Assembly: GCF_003075095.1 (NCBI RefSeq)
Contig: NZ_QCZF01000003.1
Span: 62,001-126,000 of the forward strand
Origin: Blastococcus litoris
Lineage (GTDB): Bacteria > Actinomycetota > Actinomycetes > Mycobacteriales > Geodermatophilaceae
Direction: 5' to 3'
DNA length: 64,000 nucleotides
Each line of letters starts with the position of its first letter. Position 1 is the stretch's first letter. A program made the position numbers and the translations under genes. This document shows, piece by piece, positions 1 to 7,809 of this stretch. The notes beneath the pieces were generated by a model. It made no database searches. It worked only from the letters and a program-made list of their open reading frames with translations, and was not told the DNA's origin.

Positions 1-1026
1 GGCGCGCGCCGCGAAGTTCGGGTCGTCCTGCGCCTCGCGCGCGACGGCGACCAGGTCGGCGAAGCCCTGCTCGAGGACCGCCTCGGCCTGGCGCGCGTCG
101 ACGATCAGCCCGACCGCCATGGTGGGGATGCCGGCCTCGGCGCGGATGCGCGCGGCGTGCGGCACCTGGTAGCCGTAGCCGATCGGGTGCTGCCAGCCGC
201 CGCCGAGACCGCCCCCGGAGGTGTCGATCGCGTCGACGCCGCGCGCCCGGAGCTCCCGCGCGAAGGCGACGGTGTCCTCCACCGTCACGCCGTCCTTCGA
301 CCCGTCGACCGACGAGACGCGCACGAACAGGGGGCGGTCCTGCGGCCAGACGGCCCGGACGGCCTCGACGACCTCCAGCGGGAAGCCCATGCGGGCCTCC
401 CGCGACCCGCCGTACTCGTCGTCCCGCCGGTTGGTGAGCGGGGAGAGGAACTGGTTGAGCAGGTACCCGTGAGCGGCGTGCACCTCGACGACGTCGAAGC
501 CGGCGTCCAGCGAGCGGCGCGTGGCGGCGACGAACGCCTCGCGCACCCCGGCCAGCTCCTCCACGGTGAGCGCGTGCGGGGTGGGCCAGCCCGGCGCCAC
601 CGGCACGGGGCTGGCCGACACGGTCTGCCACGGCTCCTCGCCCGGGCGGGCGTTCTCCGCCGTGACCGGGCCCTCGCCGTCCCAGGGTCGCTTGCTGGAG
701 GCCTTGGCGCCGGCGTGGGCCAGCTGGATGCCGGCCTTCGACCCGTGCGCGTGCAGGAAGTCGACGACCCGCGCCATGCCGGGGACCTGCTCGTCGGACC
801 ACAGGCCGGTGTCGCCGTGGCTGATGCGGCCCTCGGGCGTCACCCCGGTCGCCTCCACGACGACCAGCCCGAACCCGCCCAGCGCGAACCGGCCCAGGTG
901 AGCCAGGTGGTAGTCCCCGACGACGCCGTCGGTGACGGAGTACTGGCACATGGGGGCGACGACGAGCCGGTTGGGCAGCGTGACGCCGCGCAGGGTCAGG
1001 GGCGTGAAGAGATGGGGGGTGCTCAC
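1..1026 (-). CDS. Old Yellow Enzyme family NADH:flavin oxidoreductase (3' end cut off)
   Basis: An FMN-dependent ene-reductase of the YqjM class, expected to be cytosolic and to reduce activated C=C bonds with NAD(P)H. Reading down from a GTG at 1026 gives 342 codons without a stop, so only a short C-terminal piece lies outside the window (relatives are about 340-360 residues). Visible signatures are APMCQYS near residues 24-30, with the Cys and Tyr typical of YqjM, and HAAHGYLLNQF around the middle, with the paired substrate-binding histidines. A second in-frame GTG at 1041 is possible; neither start has a good ribosome-binding site. It is divergent from pckG across a region with a strong dyad. 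The natural substrate cannot be read from sequence. Confidence 0.9.
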   Translation of the reverse strand, partial: MSTPHLFTPLTLRGVTLPNRLVVAPMCQYSVTDGVVGDYHLAHLGRFALGGFGLVVVEATGVTPEGRISHGDTGLWSDEQVPGMARVVDFLHAHGSKAGIQLAHAGAKASSKRPWDGEGPVTAENARPGEEPWQTVSASPVPVAPGWPTPHALTVEELAGVREAFVAATRRSLDAGFDVVEVHAAHGYLLNQFLSPLTNRRDDEYGGSREARMGFPLEVVEAVRAVWPQDRPLFVRVSSVDGSKDGVTVEDTVAFARELRARGVDAIDTSGGGLGGGWQHPIGYGYQVPHAARIRAEAGIPTMAVGLIVDARQAEAVLEQGFADLVAVAREAQDDPNFAARA

Positions 1027-1096
1027 GGCCGATGCGAACACCGATGATCGTCGGGCTCTTCCATGCCTCCACCAGGGTCTTCCGACCTGAAGAGCA

Positions 1097-1151
1097 GACG
1101 TCCTAGACGTAACATCTCTCACGGTTACAGACGTCTAGAACGTCGGTAACC
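1097..1151. promoter_or_regulatory. Compound dyad between OYE gene and pckG
   Basis: GGTTAC at 1123-1128 is the inverse of GTAACC at 1146-1151, and inside these GACGT at 1130-1134 is the inverse of ACGTC at 1140-1144, giving a 29-bp nested dyad. The imperfect motif GACGTCCTAGACGTAAC at 1097 recurs at 1130, 33 bp away (about three helical turns). GTAAC at 1109-1113 and GTTAC at 1124-1128 form a further inverted pair. This looks like an operator region for a dimeric regulator acting on one or both divergent genes; no regulator gene is adjacent. Confidence 0.6.
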
Positions 1152-1262
1152 TCTCCTGATCCCGATCGTTGCACCCAGCACCGATGCCGGGGCCCGCAGA
1201 CAGAGCACAAGCACCAGCGCCGGTGCCGGACCCCGCCCGGCTACCCAGAGGATGGAGACGCC

Positions 1263-3077
1263 GTGACTTCAGTGGCCACCCCCGGTCTCGACAACGCACC
1301 CACCACGCATGCCCGCCTCCTGGCATGGGTCCGGGAGATGGCCGAGCTGACGACCCCCGACCAGGTGGTCTGGGTCGACGGCAGCGACGAGGAGTGGGAG
1401 CGGCTCACCCAGAAGCTGGTCGACGCCGGCACCTTCACCCGCCTGGAGAAGAAGCCCAACTCGTTCTGGTGCGCCTCCGACCCCAGCGACGTCGCCCGGG
1501 TCGAGGACCGCACCTACATCTGCTCGGTCGACGAGGCCGACGCCGGTCCCACCAACAACTGGATGGACCCGGCCGAGATGAAGTCGGTCATGACGGAGCT
1601 GTACCGCGGCTCCATGCGTGGCCGCACGATGTACGTGATCCCGTTCTGCATGGGCCCCGTCGAGGCCGAGAACCCGATGTTCGGCGTCGAGCTCACCGAC
1701 TCCGAGTACGTCGTCGTCTCGATGCGGGTCATGGCCCGCATCGGCCAGTACGTCCTCGACGCCATGGGCGAGGACCGGCCCTTCGTGCCGGCCATGCACT
1801 CCCTCGGCGCCCCGCTCGAGCCGGGCCAGCAGGACGTGCCGTGGCCGTGCAGCGACACCAAGTACATCGTCCACTTCCCCGAGGAGCGGGCCATCTGGTC
1901 CTACGGCTCGGGCTACGGCGGCAACGCGCTGCTCGGGAAGAAGTGCTACTCGCTGCGCATCGCCTCGGTGATGGCGCGCGACGAGGGCTGGCTCGCCGAG
2001 CACATGCTGATCCTCAAGCTGACCAGCCCGCAGCAGAAGACCTACTACGTGGCCGCCGCCTTCCCGAGCGCCTGCGGCAAGACGAACCTGGCCATGCTCG
2101 AGCCGACCATCCCGGGCTGGAAGGTCGAGACGCTCGGCGACGACATCGCCTGGATGCGCTTCGGCGAGGACGGCCGGCTCTACGCCCTCAACCCCGAGTA
2201 CGGCCTGTTCGGCGTCGCGCCGGGCACCGGCTGGGACACCAACCCCAACGCGATGCGCACCATCGACAAGGGCAACTCGGTGTTCACCAACGTCGCCCTG
2301 ACCGACGACGGGGACATCTGGTGGGAGGGGATGACCGAGGAGCCGCCCGCGCACCTCACCGACTGGAAGGGCCGGGACTGGACGCCGGACAGCGACGAGC
2401 TGTCCAGCCACCCGAACAGCCGGTTCTGCACCCCGATCACCCAGTGCCCGATCCTGGCGCCGGAGTACGAGGACCCGAAGGGCGTGCCGATCTCGGCCAT
2501 CCTGTTCGGCGGCCGCCGCAAGACCACGATCCCGCTGGTCAGCGAGGCCCGCGACTGGAACCACGGCGTGTTCATGGGCGCGACGCTCTCCTCGGAGACG
2601 ACGGCCGCGGCCACCGGCGCCGTCGGCGTCGTCCGCCGCGACCCGTTCGCGATGCTGCCCTTCATCGGCTACAACGCCGGTGACTACTTCGCCCACTGGG
2701 TGAACACCGGCAAGCAGGCCGACTCGACCAAGCTGCCGCGGATCTTCTACGTGAACTGGTTCCGCCGCGACGAGGACGGCGGCTTCCTGTGGCCGGGCTT
2801 CGGCGAGAACAGCCGCGTCCTCAAGTGGGTCGTCGAGCGCCTCGAGGGCACCGCGGCCGCGGTCGAGACCCCGGTCGGCCACGTGCCCACCGTCGACTCG
2901 CTCGACGTCTCGGGCCTGGACATGACGCCGGAGCAGGTCGAGAAGGCCCTCGCCGTCAAGCCCGAGGAGTGGCGCGAGGAGATCCCGCAGATCACCGAGT
3001 GGTTCGAGAAGTTCGGCGACAAGCTCCCCAGCACGATGTGGGACGAGCTGGAGATCCTCAAGAGCCGGCTCGCCTGA
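1263..3077 (+). CDS. pckG: Phosphoenolpyruvate carboxykinase (GTP)
   Basis: Converts oxaloacetate plus GTP to phosphoenolpyruvate, CO2 and GDP, the entry step of gluconeogenesis. The 604-residue length is typical of GTP-type PEPCK rather than the ATP-type. The kinase-1 loop [11 protein letters not shown] is at residues 267-277, followed by the metal-binding LGDDIAWM and the guanine-binding region with FCTP and CPI. The GTG start at 1263 is preceded by GGAG in gaggatggagacgcc. A strong terminator follows immediately, so it is probably monocistronic. The upstream dyad at 1097-1151 is a candidate control site. Confidence 0.98.
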   Translation: MTSVATPGLDNAPTTHARLLAWVREMAELTTPDQVVWVDGSDEEWERLTQKLVDAGTFTRLEKKPNSFWCASDPSDVARVEDRTYICSVDEADAGPTNNWMDPAEMKSVMTELYRGSMRGRTMYVIPFCMGPVEAENPMFGVELTDSEYVVVSMRVMARIGQYVLDAMGEDRPFVPAMHSLGAPLEPGQQDVPWPCSDTKYIVHFPEERAIWSYGSGYGGNALLGKKCYSLRIASVMARDEGWLAEHMLILKLTSPQQKTYYVAAAFPSACGKTNLAMLEPTIPGWKVETLGDDIAWMRFGEDGRLYALNPEYGLFGVAPGTGWDTNPNAMRTIDKGNSVFTNVALTDDGDIWWEGMTEEPPAHLTDWKGRDWTPDSDELSSHPNSRFCTPITQCPILAPEYEDPKGVPISAILFGGRRKTTIPLVSEARDWNHGVFMGATLSSETTAAATGAVGVVRRDPFAMLPFIGYNAGDYFAHWVNTGKQADSTKLPRIFYVNWFRRDEDGGFLWPGFGENSRVLKWVVERLEGTAAAVETPVGHVPTVDSLDVSGLDMTPEQVEKALAVKPEEWREEIPQITEWFEKFGDKLPSTMWDELEILKSRLA

Positions 3078-3089
3078 ACCGACGAGACC

Positions 3090-3126
3090 AGGGCCCGGAC
3101 CGCAGCGTGGCGGTCCGGGCCCTTTC
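3090..3126 (+). terminator. Rho-independent terminator of pckG
   Basis: A 13-bp GC-rich perfect stem pairs 3091-3103 (gggcccggaccgc) with 3110-3122, with a 6-base loop, followed by a short T-rich run (tttct). It starts 13 bases after the pckG stop codon. Confidence 0.85.
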
Positions 3127-3138
3127 TCGTCCCGCCTC

Positions 3139-3233
3139 CCAGGACGATCAGGAGACCTGATCGTTCTGGGTCCTGGCTCACCGTCGACCGTGAGCCAGGA
3201 CCCGTGATGATCAGGAGACCTGATCATCACGGG
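3139..3233. repeat. Three consecutive long hairpins with a shared core
   Basis: Hairpin 1 (3139-3169) has about 14 paired positions around the loop AGA. Hairpin 2 (3168-3203) has a perfect 14-bp stem, gggtcctggctcac with its complement, and an 8-base loop. Hairpin 3 (3201-3233) has a 15-bp stem, again around AGA. Hairpins 1 and 3 contain the identical 17-mer GATCAGGAGACCTGATC. They sit between pckG and the next gene on the same strand. They may be a dispersed palindromic repeat (REP-like) family, back-up terminators or protein-binding sites; the sequence alone does not decide. Confidence 0.75.
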
Positions 3234-3301
3234 GCGTCGTGGTGCCGTCCCGACGAGACGGGCGGGTCCGGGGTCGGTAGCGTGGCGATGCCCCACTACG
3301 T

Positions 3302-4537
3302 GTGACGGAGGCTCCCCCGCTCGTGGCGAATCCCTACCTGCAGGTGCTGCGCACCCCGCACGCGCTGCCGATGGTGCTCGCCGCGTTCGTCGGCCGGCTG
3401 CCCCTGTCGATGGTGGGCCTGGGCTGCGTCCTCCTGGTGGCCGACGAGACGGGGTCCTACGGCCTCGGCGGGGCGGTCGCCGCGGCCGGCGCCGTCACGA
3501 CCGCCGCAGCAGGTCCGCTGCTCGGTCGGTGGGCCGACACCCACGGGCAGCGGCGGGTCCTGCTCCCGGTCCTCGCCGTCTTCGTCGTCTCGGGCGTCTG
3601 CTTCCTCGCCGCGGTGAAGGACGACTGGCCGCTGTGGACGGTCTTCGTCTCCGCCGGGGTCGCCGGCGCCTGCATCCCGCCGGTCTCCTCCATGATCCGC
3701 GTGCGGTGGACGCACCTGCTCCGCGGCAGCCACCGCCTGCCGACGGCGCTGGCGATGGAGTCCGTCGTCGACGAGTTCGTCTTCATCGTCGGCCCGGTGC
3801 TGGTCACGTTCCTGTCGACGACGGGGCATGCGACCAGCGGCGTGGTCACCGCGTTCACCCTGGCGACCGTCGGCAGCCTGCTGTTCGCCGCCCAGGGGCG
3901 CACCGAACCGCCGCCGCACGGCCACGCGGCGCGGCAGGGCCCCTCGGCCATCCGGACCAAGGGCCTGCGCGTGCTGTTCGTCGTGGGAGCCGCCGTCGGC
4001 GCGATCCTCGGCTGCCTGGAGATCGCGCTGGTGGCCTTCGCCGACCAGGAGGACGCGAAGTCGCTGTCCGGCGTCCTCATCGCCGGGCTCGCGGTCGGGT
4101 CCATGGCCAGCGGGATCGGGTGGGGGACGGTGCACTGGCGGCTGCCGCTGCGGTTGCGCCTGGCCGGCGTCCTGGTCCTCCTGACCGTGCTGAGCATCCC
4201 GCTGATGCTGGTCACCGACGTGTGGCTGATGCTGCCGTTCGTGGTGCTCGCCGGCATCGCCGTCTCGCCGTCCCTGATCAGCTCCTTCACCCTGGCCGAG
4301 CTGCTCGTCCCCCGGTCGGCGGTGACCGAGGCCTTCACCTGGATCGGCACGGCGCTGGGACTGGGGGTCGCCGTCGGGGCGTCGGTCGCCGGCAAGATCG
4401 TCGACGTCTGGGGCGCGAACGCGTCCTTCCTGGTCGCCACCGTCGCCGCCGCGAGCGCCGCCGTCGTGGTCGCCGCATGCCAGAAGCTGCTGCACATCCC
4501 GGCCGAGCACGCGTCCACCCCGGCCCTCGTCCGCTGA
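3302..4537 (+). CDS. MFS transporter, 12-helix
   Basis: A 411-residue major facilitator superfamily permease of the inner membrane. It is made almost entirely of alternating hydrophobic helices, with the loop GRWADTHGQRR between helices 2 and 3 matching the MFS signature. No substrate can be assigned. The GTG at 3302 has no ribosome-binding site; a GTG at 3323 (protein starting VANPYLQVL) lies 11 bases after GGAGG and may be the true start. The stop overlaps the ATG of the rhodanese gene (ATGA-type overlap), so it leads a three-gene operon with the rhodanese and acVLRF1 genes. Confidence 0.85.
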   Translation: MTEAPPLVANPYLQVLRTPHALPMVLAAFVGRLPLSMVGLGCVLLVADETGSYGLGGAVAAAGAVTTAAAGPLLGRWADTHGQRRVLLPVLAVFVVSGVCFLAAVKDDWPLWTVFVSAGVAGACIPPVSSMIRVRWTHLLRGSHRLPTALAMESVVDEFVFIVGPVLVTFLSTTGHATSGVVTAFTLATVGSLLFAAQGRTEPPPHGHAARQGPSAIRTKGLRVLFVVGAAVGAILGCLEIALVAFADQEDAKSLSGVLIAGLAVGSMASGIGWGTVHWRLPLRLRLAGVLVLLTVLSIPLMLVTDVWLMLPFVVLAGIAVSPSLISSFTLAELLVPRSAVTEAFTWIGTALGLGVAVGASVAGKIVDVWGANASFLVATVAAASAAVVVAACQKLLHIPAEHASTPALVR

Positions 4538-4941
4538 TGGCCCGCTCCATCGACGAGCTGCTCGCCCAGGTGCGCGGCCGGATCGGCCGCGTGACCCCGG
4601 AGGAGGCGGCGGCCCGCCTGGCCGCCGGCGCCCTGCTGGTCGACACCAGGCCCTGGGAGCAGCGCAGCCGGGACGGCGACGTGCCCGGCGCCGTCCTCGT
4701 CGACCGCAACGTGCTCGAGTGGCGTCTGGACCCGGCGAGCCCGGACCGGATCCCGCAGGTGAGCGGCTACGACGTCGAGGTCGTCGTGCTCTGCAACCAG
4801 GGGTACAGCTCCAGCCTGGTGGCCGACACCCTGCGCACCCTCGGCCTCCACCGGACCGTCGACGTCGTGGGTGGCTTCGAGGCCTGGGTCGAGGCCGGGC
4901 TGCCCGTCGTCGCGCCGGGGATCGGCGACCTCGCGGCGTGA
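4537..4941 (+). CDS. Rhodanese-like domain protein
   Basis: A 134-residue single-domain rhodanese, a sulfurtransferase or persulfide carrier fold. Residues 20-125 cover the domain. VDTRPWEQR matches the typical D-x-R motif after strand 2, and the active-site loop CNQGYSS starts at Cys86, so the catalytic cysteine is present. Its ATG overlaps the stop of the MFS gene and its own stop overlaps the GTG of the acVLRF1 gene, so the three are translationally coupled. The sulfur donor and acceptor are unknown. Confidence 0.9.
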   Translation: MARSIDELLAQVRGRIGRVTPEEAAARLAAGALLVDTRPWEQRSRDGDVPGAVLVDRNVLEWRLDPASPDRIPQVSGYDVEVVVLCNQGYSSSLVADTLRTLGLHRTVDVVGGFEAWVEAGLPVVAPGIGDLAA

Positions 4942-5600
4942 CCCGAGCCCGTCCCGCCGCCGGGGGCGGTCGCCTCCTCGGCGTCCCGCCGGAACGGCTC
5001 GGCCGGTGGCTCGACGGCGTGGCGCAACGGCACGGCGCCTTCACCGAGGTGCGGCCGGTCGACGCCTCCCTGCACGTCACCTGCGCCGACACGACCACCG
5101 TCGTCCTCACCGCACCGTTCGGCTGGGCGCCGCAGCCGCCGCTGCTCGGCACGTTCACCGCGGCCGCGCGGCAGCCGCACCGGGCCGCGGTCCTGCTGGT
5201 CCGGCGCGGCCGTTGGGCGGTGGGAGTGTTCGACGGGGAGGAGCTGGTCGCCTCGAAGGTCGATGCCCGGCAGGTGCAGGGCCGGACGGCGGCCGGCGGG
5301 TGGTCGCAGCAGCGGTTCGCGCGCCGGCGGGGCCACCAGACCGACGCCGTCGTCGCGCACGCGGTCGAGACCGCCGTGCGGGTCCTGCTGCCGCACGCCG
5401 GCACCACCGAGGCGCTGTTCACCGGCGGTGACCGCGGTCTGGTGGACGAGGTGCTCGCCGACCCGCGCCTGGCACCCCTGGCGGGGCTCCGGCGGGAGCC
5501 GGCCGTGGAGGTGGGGGAGCCGACCAAGGCGGTGCTGGTCGCGACGCCCGGGCAGTTCCGCGCCGTCCGCGTGCACATCGTCGAACCCGGGGACCGGTGA
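4938..5600 (+). CDS. acVLRF1-family peptidyl-tRNA hydrolase
   Basis: A 220-residue protein of the actinobacterial Vms1/ANKZF1-like release-factor family (acVLRF1). Eukaryotic Vms1 releases nascent chains from peptidyl-tRNA on stalled ribosomes; the actinobacterial members are named by homology with that activity. The key visible motif is GGWSQQRFARRR near residues 115-126, corresponding to the catalytic G-x-x-x-Q-R loop of the eRF1-like domain, followed by a C-terminal region with ALFTGGDRGLVDEVL. The GTG at 4938 overlaps the rhodanese stop (GTGA). It lies in an operon with MFS and rhodanese genes and just before an RNA polymerase recycling factor, a possible rescue neighbourhood for both machines. 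Confidence 0.8.
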   Translation: MTRARPAAGGGRLLGVPPERLGRWLDGVAQRHGAFTEVRPVDASLHVTCADTTTVVLTAPFGWAPQPPLLGTFTAAARQPHRAAVLLVRRGRWAVGVFDGEELVASKVDARQVQGRTAAGGWSQQRFARRRGHQTDAVVAHAVETAVRVLLPHAGTTEALFTGGDRGLVDEVLADPRLAPLAGLRREPAVEVGEPTKAVLVATPGQFRAVRVHIVEPGDR

Positions 5601-5663
5601 TCCACCTGTCGGTGCGGAAAGCTGGTCGACGGGGTGGCGGGCTCGGCGTAACGTCCTGCGACC

Positions 5664-7691
5664 GTGCCTGAACCCGGGACCGCCGATCCCGTCCTGACCG
5701 CCGAGCGCGCCCACCTCGCGCGCGCCGCCGAGTGCCTCACCGAGATGCGGGCCGCCGCCTCCGCCGTCGTCGACGCCGGTGTCGACGCCTGGGCCTCCGA
5801 GCGGCTGGGTGCCGCCCGCGCCGAGCGCCTGCGCACGCTGGCCGCCGACCCCGGCGTCCCGCCCTTCTTCGGCCGCACCGACTCCGCGACCGAGACCTTC
5901 CACATCGGCCGCCGGCACGTGCGCGACGCCGCCGGCGACCCCGTCGTCATCGACTGGCGGGCGCCGATGAGCCGGCCGTTCTACCAGGCCACCGTCGCCG
6001 ACCGGCAGGGTCTGGAACGTCGCCGCCGCTTCGGGTTCTCCGGCGGAGAGCTGACCGGCTACGAGGACGAGCACCTCGCCGAGGGGGAGGCGCGCGGCGA
6101 CTTCCTCCGCCAGGAGATCGAGCGGCCCCGCAGCGGCCCGATGCGCGACATCGTCGCCACCATCCAGCCCGACCAGGACGACATCGTCCGCGCCCCGCTC
6201 GCCGAGTCGATCTGCGTCCAGGGCGCCCCCGGTACGGGCAAGACCGCGGTGGGGCTGCACCGCGCGGCCTACCTGCTCTACACGCACGGCGGCCAGCTGG
6301 CGCGGACCGGCGTCCTCGTGGTCGGACCCAACCGGGCGTTCCTGCGCTACATCGAGCAGGTGCTGCCGACCCTCGGCGAGGTCGAGGTCGAGCAGACCAC
6401 CGTCGCCGACCTCACCGCCCGGGTGACGGTCCGCGCCGTCGACCGCCCCGAGGTGGCCGTGCTCAAGGGCGACGTCCGCATGGCCGAGCTGCTGCGGCGC
6501 GCGCTGTGGGGCGAGATCCGCAAGCCGGCCGACTCGGTGCAGGTGCCGCTCGACGGGCGCCGGTACCGGGTGCCGGTCGAGCGGCTGAAACGCTACGTCG
6601 ACGACCTGCGCCGTCGCGCCCGCGCCGACGACGACCAGCAGCTGCTGCACTACGCGGCCGGCCGCGAGCGGCTGATGATGCTGCTCGCCGAGGACGCGCG
6701 GCGGCAGAAGGAGGAGGCCGGCGGCAGCCCGGGCGACGCCGAGACCCGCCGCGCCGCACGGAGCGCCGAGGTCCGCGCCTTCTGCGACGAGGTCTGGCCC
6801 GCCCGCGATGCGGCGGGGCTGCTCTGCGAGCTCTGGAGCGACGCCGACCGGCTGGCGCGTGCCGCTCGCGGCCTGCTCGACGACGACGAGCAGGCGCTCC
6901 TGCGGTGGACCGTCCCGCCCCGGTCGGTCCGGAGCGCCCCCTGGACGGCGGCCGACGCGGTCCTCGCCGACGAGCTCGCCGGTCTCCTCGAGCGCACCCC
7001 GGGCTACGGCCACGTGGTGGTGGACGAGGCGCAGGACCTCTCGCCCATGCAGTGCCGCGCGGTGGCCCGCCGGCTGGCCGCCGGCTCCCTCACCGTGCTC
7101 GGCGACCTGGCGCAGGCGACCAGCCCCTGGTCGCCCTCGGACTGGGCGGAGACCCTCGCCGGGCTGGGGCGGCCGGGCACCGTCGTCCGCCCGCTCACCC
7201 GCGGCTACCGGGTGCCGGGCGAGGTGCTCGACTTCGCGAACCGGCTGCTGCCGCTCATCGCGCCCGGGCTCCCGGCGGCGACGGCGGTCCGCAGCGAGCC
7301 GGGATCCCTCCGGGTGCGGCCGGTCGGCGCCCTGGCGGGGCCGCTCGTGGACGTGGTGGGGGAGCTGGCCGGCGTCCCGGGCTCGATCGGGGTGGTCTGC
7401 GCCGACGCCGCGGTGGCCGAGGTGGCCGCCGCCCTCACCGCAGCCGGCCTGCCGGCGGAGGTCCTGACCGACGACGGCGAGGAGGCGGCGCGCGTCGCCG
7501 TCGTGCCCGCCACGCTGGCCAAGGGGCTCGAGTTCGACGCCGTCGTGGTGGTCGACCCCGCGGCGATCGTGGCCGCCGAGCCGCGGGGGCTGCACCGCCT
7601 CTACGTCGTCCTGACGCGAGCCGTCAGCACCCTGGTCGTCCTCCACCGGGACGACCTCCCGGAGCCCCTCACGGCGCACGCGACCCTCTGA
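5664..7691 (+). CDS. helR: HelD/HelR-type RNA polymerase recycling ATPase
   Basis: A 675-residue SF1-like ATPase of the actinobacterial HelD class. Members bind RNA polymerase, evict it from stalled complexes and, in the HelR branch, give tolerance to rifamycins. The N-terminus has the coiled-coil-like secondary-channel arm, then IDWRAPMSRPFYQA and GFSGGELTGYEDEHL, both typical of the class. Walker A is GAPGTGKT at residues 187-194 and Walker B is VVVDEAQDLS near 450-459. A C-terminal TLAKGLEFDAVVVVDP and RLYVVLTRA complete the helicase fold. The GTG at 5664 has TAACGT at 5649-5654 nine bases upstream and no ribosome-binding site, suggesting a very short leader. The HelR versus general HelD assignment is inferred from overall style. 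Confidence 0.85.
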   Translation: MPEPGTADPVLTAERAHLARAAECLTEMRAAASAVVDAGVDAWASERLGAARAERLRTLAADPGVPPFFGRTDSATETFHIGRRHVRDAAGDPVVIDWRAPMSRPFYQATVADRQGLERRRRFGFSGGELTGYEDEHLAEGEARGDFLRQEIERPRSGPMRDIVATIQPDQDDIVRAPLAESICVQGAPGTGKTAVGLHRAAYLLYTHGGQLARTGVLVVGPNRAFLRYIEQVLPTLGEVEVEQTTVADLTARVTVRAVDRPEVAVLKGDVRMAELLRRALWGEIRKPADSVQVPLDGRRYRVPVERLKRYVDDLRRRARADDDQQLLHYAAGRERLMMLLAEDARRQKEEAGGSPGDAETRRAARSAEVRAFCDEVWPARDAAGLLCELWSDADRLARAARGLLDDDEQALLRWTVPPRSVRSAPWTAADAVLADELAGLLERTPGYGHVVVDEAQDLSPMQCRAVARRLAAGSLTVLGDLAQATSPWSPSDWAETLAGLGRPGTVVRPLTRGYRVPGEVLDFANRLLPLIAPGLPAATAVRSEPGSLRVRPVGALAGPLVDVVGELAGVPGSIGVVCADAAVAEVAAALTAAGLPAEVLTDDGEEAARVAVVPATLAKGLEFDAVVVVDPAAIVAAEPRGLHRLYVVLTRAVSTLVVLHRDDLPEPLTAHATL

Positions 7692-7809
7692 CCTCGGTCT
7701 TCCCAACCGACCGTCGCGTTCCGTCACGGGCAGGCCACGGACGGCGCGGAGGATTGTGGGACCGGCCGTTCTCTGTTTCGGTGGTCCCCGCGTTCGAGGG
7801 AGGAGGGCC

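Noticed and set aside
157-1047. Plus-strand open frames at the left edge
   Set aside because: They are antisense to the Old Yellow Enzyme gene, whose minus-strand translation shows the FMN and substrate-binding motifs.
1269-3296. A 675-codon open frame on the minus strand across pckG
   Set aside because: It is the GC-rich shadow of pckG: the protein is a low-complexity mix of Gly, Arg, Val and Leu without domain logic, while the plus strand encodes an unmistakable PEPCK.
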